A stretch of DNA of 5,166 nucleotides. It comes from Micavibrio sp. UBA2020. Lineage in GTDB: Bacteria; Pseudomonadota; Alphaproteobacteria; Micavibrionales; UBA2020. The DNA lies in the NCBI GenBank assembly GCA_002334985.1, contig DDBY01000127.1, positions 1 to 5,166 on the forward strand. Reading direction: 5' to 3'. The position numbers were made by a program, and so were the translations under genes. Under the pieces are notes generated by a model. It made no database searches, had not been told where the DNA came from, and saw only the letters and a program-made list of their open reading frames with translations. Of the stretch, positions 1 through 4,670 are shown one piece after another (positions within the stretch are counted from its first letter, which is position 1; each line of letters starts with the position of its first letter).

Positions 1-632
1 TTGCCGCCATCGACCAGCGCGCGGCCGTCTTCGTAATCGGGGATTTGCGCAAATTCGGCATAGGCGGCATCGACCACCAGCAGCACGCCTGCGGGCAGGC
101 CATCGCGCAGCTTTTTCATCTCCGCCTTGGTCAGATAGCTGCCGGTCGGGTTATTGGGGTTTGCCAGCAAAACGATTTTCGTTTTGGGCGTGACAGCGGC
201 CAAAAGCGCATCGACGTCGGTGCGCATGTCTTTTTCCGGCACGGCCACGGGCGTGGCGCCCACGGATTTTGCCGAAATCGGATACATCAGAAAACCGTAC
301 TGGCTATACATCACCTCGTCGCCCGCGCCGGCATAGGCGCGCACGATAAGCGCAATTAATTCGTCCGAGCCTGCGCCGCAAACAATCTGGTCGGGATTGA
401 GGCCATAGGTGCGGCCGATAGCCGCGCGCAAATCACCTGCCGCGCCGTCGGGATAACGATGCAAATCATCCGCCCCCGCCAGATAGGCCGCGCGCGCCAT
501 GGGGCTGCAGCCCAGCACGTTTTCGTTTGACGCCAGACGCACCGGATGCGCCACAGCGTCCAGCCTGCCCTCGCCCCCGATGTACGGCTTGATATCAAGA
601 ATACCGGATTTGGGCAGCGGGGCGGCGGTCAT
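1..632 (-). CDS. hisC: Histidinol-phosphate aminotransferase, N-terminal part (runs off left edge)
   Basis: HisC is a cytoplasmic PLP enzyme that transfers the amino group of glutamate to imidazole acetol phosphate in histidine biosynthesis; alphaproteobacterial members often also act on aromatic amino acids. The first 210 codons are present of roughly 350-370 usual for the family. Visible motifs are RLASNENVLG (residues 32-41), HRYPDG (58-63), GAGSDELI (86-93), ANPNNPTG (157-164, with the Asn that contacts PLP) and VVDAAYAEF (186-194, where D188 should pair with the pyridine nitrogen). The Schiff-base lysine would lie beyond the window edge. The ATG at 632-630 is chosen because GGAG lies at 643-640 with a 7-nt spacer and the N-terminus GILDIKPY is family-like. 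The gene reads away from the AT-rich patch; its downstream neighbours are not visible. The family call is near certain; the choice between histidinol-phosphate and aromatic substrates is less so. Confidence 0.95.
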   Translation of the reverse strand, partial: MTAAPLPKSGILDIKPYIGGEGRLDAVAHPVRLASNENVLGCSPMARAAYLAGADDLHRYPDGAAGDLRAAIGRTYGLNPDQIVCGAGSDELIALIVRAYAGAGDEVMYSQYGFLMYPISAKSVGATPVAVPEKDMRTDVDALLAAVTPKTKIVLLANPNNPTGSYLTKAEMKKLRDGLPAGVLLVVDAAYAEFAQIPDYEDGRALVDGG

Positions 633-671
633 GGCGGAACTCCGTATATAATGAAAAAGGAATTGGCGGCT

Positions 672-700
672 ATTCTGCGCGGCGGAGCACGGGGGTTCAA
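672..700 (-). promoter_or_regulatory. Putative hisC promoter
   Basis: On the minus strand TTGAAC (700-695) is followed after exactly 17 nt by CAGAAT (677-672). Each box matches four of six sigma-70 consensus bases. A start near 665 would give a leader of about 33 nt that contains the GGAG ribosome binding site of hisC. The -35 box lies in the centre of the palindrome at 691-705, so that palindrome could serve as an operator. This is motif matching only. Confidence 0.3.
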
Positions 701-713
701 CCCCCATTTTTTT
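691..713 (+). terminator. Orphan plus-strand intrinsic terminator, or palindromic operator of hisC
   Basis: Five G (691-695) pair with five C (701-705), extended by a T-A pair (696 with 700), around a 3-nt loop. After one A come seven T (707-713). Read on the plus strand this is a textbook small intrinsic terminator, but no plus-strand gene lies upstream. It could stop antisense transcription into the patch. Alternatively, as a palindrome over the putative -35 box of hisC, it could bind a regulator. It resembles a tRNA T-arm only superficially. Confidence 0.4.
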
Positions 714-837
714 AAGGCGGTACATTTGCAGATTCTATACTTTGTTCATAAGCAAAAACATTAGACCAGCGCTGCCATATAGCGACATCGTTAGACGGGT
801 ACAGAACTCGAAAATGAACACGGTGAACGCGCTTCAT
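712..837 (-). CDS. Possible 41-residue protein, unrecognised
   Basis: A minus-strand frame of 42 codons including TAA, starting at the ATG at 837-835, begins MKRVHRVHFRV and ends ESANVPP. It is basic at its N-terminus, has no membrane segment, and contains YPSNDVAIWQRW in the middle. An in-frame TAA two codons upstream of the ATG rules out a longer version from an earlier ATG. There is no good ribosome binding site; the only purine-rich stretch (GGGGAAGAG) is well over 10 nt away. It sits between the membrane-protein gene and hisC on the same strand, and its stop codon abuts the T-run of the 691-713 hairpin. It may be a chance ORF. Confidence 0.2.
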   Translation of the reverse strand: MKRVHRVHFRVLYPSNDVAIWQRWSNVFAYEQSIESANVPP

Positions 838-864
838 TGCTTACCATGCGTCTCTTCCCCGCGC

Positions 865-910
865 GGCTGGCAATCGCATATCCATAATAAAATATAATGC
901 CAGCCTTTTC
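865..910. repeat. Stem-loop with 8-bp perfect arms, 24 nt downstream of the membrane-protein gene
   Basis: GGCTGGCA (865-872) is repeated inverted as TGCCAGCC (898-905) around an AT-rich 25-nt loop. On the plus strand the second arm is followed by TTTTC, a weak terminator-like tail. On the minus strand, the direction of the neighbouring gene, no T-run follows, so it is not a standard intrinsic terminator for that gene. It could instead protect a 3' end or act as a protein-binding dyad. Apart from this, the possible short ORF and the hisC control region, I see nothing in 633-928. Confidence 0.4.
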
Positions 911-928
911 TATATCGCTCTAAAAAAT

Positions 929-1429
929 TTAGGGAGTTACACAACGTATAAACGGCACATGGTTAACTGGCCCGCCAATTAAGGCGTGCTTGAACATTTT
1001 GCCTTTATCGGACACGTTCAAAACCTGTCCTTCGGGGCAAGGCTTAGCAATTATCGATTGATACCCTAAGTATCTCGAATGAAAAAAAGATAGAAAGACA
1101 AGCAAACATAGAGACGCCATAAGCGCACCAGCAATCTTTCTCTTTTTTATGTCTCTCAGCCTGCATAGGTAGAACGCTGCAGAGCCTACGGCCAGAACGA
1201 GCGCCCCACAAACAACTGATACCCAAAAATGGGCTAAATCATGATAATAGACGATGCTGTAAGTAAGAATACATGACAAAGCGGCGGCGCTAATAACCAG
1301 TGCAAACCACAACACTGAAGTCACTCTAGATTGCTCACCCTTTATTTTTTGCGAGGACATAAAAAAACAAAAAAAGCAAAAAGTTATAAGAGCCGCACAT
1401 AACTTTAAGAAGCTATAGGTACTTATCAT
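929..1429 (-). CDS. Hypothetical four-helix membrane protein, unrecognised
   Basis: The protein has 166 residues and I do not recognise its family. Hydrophobic segments lie at about residues 6-25, 37-60, 68-89 and 99-118. The loops at 28-35 and 90-98 (RLRDIKKRK) are basic. By the positive-inside rule these loops face the cytoplasm, which puts both termini in the periplasm. The C-terminal tail (about 121-166) carries two cysteines, in PCPEGQ (C131) and IRCVTP (C163), which could form a disulfide; that is inference. The ATG at 1429-1427 is preceded by AAGAGGG with a 9-nt spacer, which supports translation. Base composition differs sharply from the neighbours: G+C counted by hand is 24, 26, 28 and 19 of 60 for 1081-1140, 1201-1260, 1261-1320 and 1321-1380, against 49 of 60 for 1621-1680. 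This suggests a recently acquired or lineage-specific gene. No clear promoter or terminator was found. The ORF is probably real; its function is unknown. Confidence 0.7.
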   Translation of the reverse strand: MISTYSFLKLCAALITFCFFCFFMSSQKIKGEQSRVTSVLWFALVISAAALSCILTYSIVYYHDLAHFWVSVVCGALVLAVGSAAFYLCRLRDIKKRKIAGALMASLCLLVFLSFFHSRYLGYQSIIAKPCPEGQVLNVSDKGKMFKHALIGGPVNHVPFIRCVTP

Positions 1430-1565
1430 GGCCAGAAACCCTCTTATTACTTGTTACGCTTAATTCTTTTTTTTACCCCCTCGTAGGCAAAACTCTCGCC
1501 GCCCTTTCTCTCCCACGATAATCAGCTTCTAGCTGCACAAGGCGCACTAGCCGTCCACACAACCG

Positions 1566-2330
1566 TCAAATATTACGCTTCGCCGCGTCCGCATCCGCCT
1601 TGCGCGGGGCGGGGGCGCCGCCCATGACGATGCGGCGGCGTACGCGCGCGGCCGCGCCGACGGGCAGCGGGGTGCCGGCATAAAGCTGCTTGCCTGCCTC
1701 TATCATATTCACGCCGCCGAAGGCGTTGAAAAACCGGCTGCCGATTTTCTCCCAGACCGGCGCGGCGGAGAGCATCAGGCGCGACGCCGAGGGCGGCATG
1801 AACAGCGCCCGCTCCGCCCGCTCCGGAATAAACATATAATCTTTGAGCACGCTGCGTATCTGTCCCATCGAATACGGCACGCCGTAGCCGAACGGGGTGT
1901 GGTCGAACCGCGCCCAGACGCCCGCACGGTTCGGCACGACCAGCAGCAGGCTGCCCTGCCCCGTGAGCACCCGCCAGGCTTCACGCAATATGGAATCCAG
2001 ACTTTCGGGGCTTTGCGCACCGTGGATGACCAGCATGCGGTCGATGGAATTGGTTTCGATGGGCAGCTCTTCGCTGTCGCAAAGACTGACCAGCCCCCGC
2101 TCCTCCGGCGGCCAGTAAATCGCCCCCTGCTGCGCGGGCATCAGGGCGACGACACGCTCGGCCTCACCCATCAGGGGCTTCAGATAGGGCGTGGCGTAGC
2201 CGTAGCCGAGCACGCGCTGCCCCTTCACATCGCCCCAAAACCGGCGCAGATGCTGGCGCAAAAGGCGCTGCACCACGCGGCCTTGCAAGGTTTCATAGAA
2301 TTCTTTTAAATCAATCGCCTTTGTATACAT
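1566..2330 (-). CDS. Class I SAM-dependent methyltransferase (methyltransferase type 11-like), substrate unknown
   Basis: The 254-residue protein has a Rossmann-type methyltransferase core. Motif I is RVLGYGYATPYL (39-50, glycine-rich SAM loop). LPIETNSIDRMLVIHG (89-104) is the post-motif strand with D97, and REAWRVL...GSLLLVVPNR (116-135) gives motifs of the third and fourth strands. The conserved-looking HTPFGYGVPYS (144-154) follows. I know this family from alphaproteobacteria as an uncharacterised methyltransferase. The strand that normally ends in an acidic ribose-binding residue reads VVALMPAQQG (60-69) and has no acid, which may be a family trait. The C-terminal 25 residues are basic and Ala-rich. 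The ATG at 2330 lies two bases past the mutT stop with no Shine-Dalgarno sequence, so translation is probably coupled to mutT. The gene is last in the dnaQ-mutT operon. No clear intrinsic terminator follows in 1430-1565. Confidence 0.82.
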   Translation of the reverse strand: MYTKAIDLKEFYETLQGRVVQRLLRQHLRRFWGDVKGQRVLGYGYATPYLKPLMGEAERVVALMPAQQGAIYWPPEERGLVSLCDSEELPIETNSIDRMLVIHGAQSPESLDSILREAWRVLTGQGSLLLVVPNRAGVWARFDHTPFGYGVPYSMGQIRSVLKDYMFIPERAERALFMPPSASRLMLSAAPVWEKIGSRFFNAFGGVNMIEAGKQLYAGTPLPVGAAARVRRRIVMGGAPAPRKADADAAKRNI

Positions 2331-2332
2331 GC

Positions 2333-2776
2333 TTAAAGCAATTCACGAAGATACGGGATAAGCGGAATATCCGCAGGCGGCATCGGGTATTGGTTGAAGT
2401 CTTTGGGATAGACCCATGCAATATTTTGATGTTCGTGCGCAACCACAGCCCCGCGCCATACGCGGCACACATAAAGCGGCATGAACAAATAAAAATCGTC
2501 ATAACGATGCGAAACGAAGGTCAGCGGGGCAAGGCAACCTTCTGCCGTTTCGATGCCCAGCTCTTCTTTCAGCTCCCGCACCAGCGCGGCTTCGGGCGTT
2601 TCGCCCGTCTCTATTTTACCGCCCGGAAATTCCCATAGACCCGCCAGTTTTTTACCTTCGGGGCGCTGCGCCAGCAGCACACGGCCATCGCGGTCCACCA
2701 GCGCGGCCGCCACCACATGCACGATTTTACCGGGCGCGGGCGGGGCAGGTTTGTCGATGGCGTCCTGACAACTCAT
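2333..2776 (-). CDS. mutT: MutT-like Nudix hydrolase (8-oxo-dGTP diphosphatase)
   Basis: The protein has 147 residues, close to MutT length. The Nudix box GX5EX7REUXEEXGU is complete: G53, E59, R67-E68, E71-E72, G74 and I75, the glutamates being the metal ligands. It is preceded by LAGLWEFPGGK (44-54), typical of the MutT/(8-oxo)dGTPase branch. The C-terminus MPPADIPLIPYL (132-143) also matches that branch. Family members hydrolyse 8-oxo-dGTP to the monophosphate, keeping oxidised guanine out of DNA; the substrate here is inferred. The start codon overlaps the dnaQ stop by 4 bp (ATGA, 2776-2773). Upstream bases show no Shine-Dalgarno sequence, so translational coupling to dnaQ is likely. An ATG start gives a 17-residue, Pro-rich lead-in before the first strand (KIVHVVAAAL). 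Confidence 0.92.
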   Translation of the reverse strand: MSCQDAIDKPAPPAPGKIVHVVAAALVDRDGRVLLAQRPEGKKLAGLWEFPGGKIETGETPEAALVRELKEELGIETAEGCLAPLTFVSHRYDDFYLFMPLYVCRVWRGAVVAHEHQNIAWVYPKDFNQYPMPPADIPLIPYLRELL

Positions 2777-3420
2777 TTGGGAGATGAGGGGCTTGCGCCA
2801 CTTTGCTGCGACGGCGCTTGCGCATTCGGCGTGCTCGCCTGAAAGTTCATGTAGTCTTTCAAAAGGCGCGGATAAGCCTCCGACAACAGGCGCGCATCCA
2901 GAATGGCGCTATGGCCATTGTCGTCGCGTTCCTTGCGGCTGATTTCATAGCGGTCGAGGACTTTGTCGAGCGTCGCGGATTTTTCGCCGAACATCATTTC
3001 GGACCAGCGGCGCACGTTGAGCCACTGCCCTTCAGGCACCGGACGCTGCCCCGCCTCGGCCAGTTCCTTGTTGAGGAAGGCCATGTCGAGGGTATAGCCG
3101 TCTTTGGTGCGGCAGGTGATAACCACGGGGGCGTCGCCGATAAACTGGCGCAGCTCCGCCGCCACATCGGCGAAGGGCGGCTTGCCCGCCACGCGCTCGT
3201 TGGTGATGCCGTGAATTTTGCTGACCTCGGCCGGAATGTCGCGCTGGGGGTTTATAAGCGCATAGAACTCGCGCCCCGTCGGACGGTGGCCTTCCATTTC
3301 AACGGCGGCGATTTCGACCAGACGATGGCCTTCATGCGTGAAAAGCCCGGTGGTTTCCACATCCAGTACAATTTCGCGCGGGCGCTGGCCGCTTTTGTTA
3401 AAACCGCGTGCAATACTCAT
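2773..3420 (-). CDS. dnaQ: DnaQ-family 3'-5' exonuclease (DNA polymerase III epsilon subunit-like)
   Basis: This 215-residue protein of the DEDDh exonuclease superfamily probably proofreads DNA synthesis as, or like, the epsilon subunit. Exo I is IVLDVETTG (17-25; D20 and E22). HRLVEIAAVEMEG (32-44), INPQRDIP (56-63) and HGITNERV (70-77) are typical of DnaQ. Exo III is GHSAILDARLLSEAYPRL (169-186; H170 and D175). The Exo II region is unusual: where the family has HNAPFD it reads DGYTLD (107-112), keeping only the catalytic D112. The last ~25 residues are Ser/Pro/Gln/Ala-rich, unlike the polymerase-binding tail of E. coli epsilon (243 residues), so a paralogue of the replicative subunit is possible. 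The N-terminus has about 14 residues before the usual start of the fold; no later Met is available. Only AAGGGG with a 12-nt spacer resembles a ribosome binding site. It is the first gene of an operon with mutT and a methyltransferase. Confidence 0.88.
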   Translation of the reverse strand: MSIARGFNKSGQRPREIVLDVETTGLFTHEGHRLVEIAAVEMEGHRPTGREFYALINPQRDIPAEVSKIHGITNERVAGKPPFADVAAELRQFIGDAPVVITCRTKDGYTLDMAFLNKELAEAGQRPVPEGQWLNVRRWSEMMFGEKSATLDKVLDRYEISRKERDDNGHSAILDARLLSEAYPRLLKDYMNFQASTPNAQAPSQQSGASPSSPK

Positions 3421-3426
3421 AATATC

Positions 3427-3455
3427 TTGATACCCCTTTGCAGGCCGGACGTCAA
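3427..3455 (-). promoter_or_regulatory. Putative promoter of the dnaQ-mutT-methyltransferase operon
   Basis: On the minus strand TTGACG (3455-3450, five of six consensus bases) is followed after 17 nt by TATCAA (3432-3427, four of six). It lies between the ppiC terminator and dnaQ, exactly where a promoter is needed. The expected start, seven bases past the -10 box, is position 3420, the A of the dnaQ start codon, so the mRNA would be leaderless. If instead AAGGGG (3439-3434) is a true ribosome binding site, transcription must begin further upstream and this call is wrong. Confidence 0.5.
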
Positions 3456-3480
3456 TCTACGCCCCATCATCATGAAAATA

Positions 3481-3520
3481 AACAAAAAGCCGCCAGCTGC
3501 CCAAAAACGCAGCCGGCGGC
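3481..3520 (-). terminator. Intrinsic terminator of the parvulin gene
   Basis: Read on the minus strand, GCCGCCGGCTGC (3520-3509) pairs with GCAGCTGGCGGC (3500-3489). This is a 12-bp stem with a single G-U pair and an 8-nt loop. It is followed directly by TTTTTGTT (3488-3481). It begins 10 nt past the stop codon of the parvulin gene and separates it from the dnaQ operon on the same strand. Confidence 0.92.
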
Positions 3521-3530
3521 CTGAATGTTT

Positions 3531-4406
3531 TTAGTTCTTTTTGGCAGCTTTGTCGTCGGCTTTCGCACCCGCATCGCCCAGCAGGATTTTCACATCCGCG
3601 CTTTTGCGCAGGCCTTCGACCATTTTGCGCACGGCGTCATTGCCAAGTTTCTGGCGGATAGGTTCTGCCACCTGCTCGTATTTCGGCACGGCGCGGTCGC
3701 GTTTATCTTCGACCTTCACCACATGCCAGCCGAACTGGGTCTTGACCGGTTTTTTGCTGTAGCTGCCCGTTTTGAGGGCGAAAGCTTCCTTGCTGAATTC
3801 CGGCACCATTTCTTCCTTGATGAAGTAGCCAAGGTCACCGCCGCGCACCGAAGAGGTGTCGGAAGAGCGTTTCTTGGCCAGCTCCACAAAGTCCGCACCG
3901 CCGTCCAAATCCTTGATGACCTGCAGGGCTTCCTGCTCGCTCGGCACCAGAATGTGGCGGGCGCGGATTTCGGTTTTGCCTTTATTTTGCTTGGCGAATT
4001 TTTCGTATTCCGCCTTCACATACTTGTCGGTGATTTTGTCTTTGATTTGCTCTTCCAGAAACACCTGACGCTGCAGTTGCAGTTTCAGCATATCAAGGCG
4101 TTTGGTGTATTCGGGGTTCTGCTCGATATTCGCCTTGATGATGGCATCTTCGATAAGCTTTTCGTTGATAATCTGGTTCAGAACCTCGCCCTGCACTTCT
4201 TGCGCTTCTTTGCCTTTGAGGCCGAGCATGCCGATGGCCTTATCCACGTCTTTTGTCAGAATCTTGTCGCCATTCACAACAGCGGCAACACCGTCTTCCT
4301 GCGCATGGGCAGCAAGCGGGGCAGCCATCAACAGGGCGGCAGAAACAAACGTGAAGGCAACAACGGTTGCAACCGGGGCGACGGGCAGGCGAAAACGCGT
4401 AAACAT
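3531..4406 (-). CDS. Periplasmic parvulin-type peptidyl-prolyl cis-trans isomerase (PpiC/SurA/PrsA-like)
   Basis: The 291-residue protein catalyses proline cis-trans isomerisation and probably chaperones exported or outer-membrane proteins. Residues 1-35 form a Sec signal peptide: basic start (FTRFR), hydrophobic core, and AHA before Q36 as the signal peptidase I site. A helical, charged SurA-N-like region spans about 39-140. The parvulin domain lies at about 146-235: RARHILV (148-154), GGDLGYF (189-195), MVPEF (200-204) and PVKTQFGWHVVKVED (220-234). The C-terminus is Lys/Asp/Ala-rich. The ATG at 4406 is preferred to the in-frame ATG at 4457 because AGGAG (4419-4415) precedes it with an 8-nt spacer and it places the signal peptide at the N-terminus. 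It is divergent from secA, whose product drives the export that this protein probably needs. Symbols such as ppiC, surA or prsA cannot be chosen from sequence alone. Confidence 0.93.
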   Translation of the reverse strand: MFTRFRLPVAPVATVVAFTFVSAALLMAAPLAAHAQEDGVAAVVNGDKILTKDVDKAIGMLGLKGKEAQEVQGEVLNQIINEKLIEDAIIKANIEQNPEYTKRLDMLKLQLQRQVFLEEQIKDKITDKYVKAEYEKFAKQNKGKTEIRARHILVPSEQEALQVIKDLDGGADFVELAKKRSSDTSSVRGGDLGYFIKEEMVPEFSKEAFALKTGSYSKKPVKTQFGWHVVKVEDKRDRAVPKYEQVAEPIRQKLGNDAVRKMVEGLRKSADVKILLGDAGAKADDKAAKKN

Positions 4407-4443
4407 TCCATATTCTCCTAAAAACGGAAGCTGTAATGATGGC

Positions 4444-4473
4444 CATATAAAGCGCATTTTTCGCGCTTGGCAA
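4444..4473 (-). promoter_or_regulatory. Putative promoter of the parvulin gene
   Basis: Minus-strand TTGCCA (4473-4468) is followed by TTATAT (4450-4445, 17-nt spacer) or TATATG (4449-4444, 18-nt spacer). A start near 4438 would leave a leader of about 32 nt that includes the AGGAG site. The spacer contains an inverted repeat, AAGCGC (4450-4455) and GCGCTT (4463-4468), around 7 nt, which could bind a regulator. Motif matching only. Confidence 0.4.
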
Positions 4474-4530
4474 GGTGTTTTCAGGCCAATTTTATTACCC
4501 CCGTGCGGGAGCTTTTCGCCCCGCCAATCG

Positions 4531-4558
4531 TTGACTTACCCTCAATATCATATATATG
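4531..4558 (+). promoter_or_regulatory. secA: Putative secA promoter
   Basis: TTGACT (4531-4536, five of six consensus bases) is followed after 16 nt by TATATG (4553-4558, four of six), in an AT-rich run that offers alternative -10 registers. A start near 4565 gives a leader of about 105 nt before secA, long enough to hold control elements. It points away from the parvulin promoter within the same 264-bp region. Confidence 0.45.
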
Positions 4559-4589
4559 TCATGTGCATGTATTGGATAGCGGGCACGCC

Positions 4590-4614
4590 CCCGCGCCGGC
4601 GGTTCCGGCGCTGG
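4590..4614 (+). promoter_or_regulatory. GC-rich hairpin in the secA leader
   Basis: GCGCCGG (4593-4599) and CCGGCGC (4605-4611) form a perfect 7-bp stem with a 5-nt loop. Two further C-G pairs (4590-4591 with 4613-4614) form across a single mismatch. No T-run follows, so it is not an intrinsic terminator. It lies inside the predicted secA 5' leader, about 57 nt before the start codon, and could affect translation or message stability. No known riboswitch or leader family was recognised. Confidence 0.35.
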
Positions 4615-4670
4615 CCTGACGAAAGCAAAGGCTCCGGCTTGCGCCCCTGAAAAAAGGACTCTGAAAATCG

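Noticed and set aside
681..706. tRNA T-arm-like sequence (GGGGGTTCAA followed by C-run), possible tRNA fragment or attachment site
   Set aside because: A proper 7-nt T-loop with a 5-bp stem cannot be formed, no acceptor, D or anticodon arms are present, and no integrase or flanking direct repeat was seen.
814..897. Plus-strand 27-codon ORF starting at the ATG at 814
   Set aside because: It has no convincing ribosome binding site or recognisable sequence, and it ends inside the loop of the 865-905 stem-loop.
1523..1535. Small 5-bp hairpin as terminator of the methyltransferase operon
   Set aside because: The stem is short, has a 3-nt loop, and is not followed by a T-run on the minus strand.
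2803..3534. Plus-strand frame of 243 codons antisense to dnaQ
   Set aside because: It lies opposite a well-supported exonuclease gene, has no ribosome binding site or recognisable motif, and runs through the parvulin terminator.
3525..4421. Plus-strand frame of 298 codons antisense to the parvulin gene
   Set aside because: It mirrors a clearly conserved gene on the other strand. Its Phe/His/Ala/Leu-rich composition is typical of an antisense frame in a GC-rich gene, and no domain is recognisable.
4407..4457. 17-codon N-terminal extension of the parvulin gene from the ATG at 4457
   Set aside because: It would bury the signal peptide and read through the strong AGGAG site at 4419-4415. It would also overlap the predicted promoter boxes.
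4500..4509. CCCG-TG-CGGG dyad in the secA/parvulin intergenic region
   Set aside because: It has four pairs around a 2-nt centre with no T-run, so it is too short to call as a terminator or operator without comparative support.
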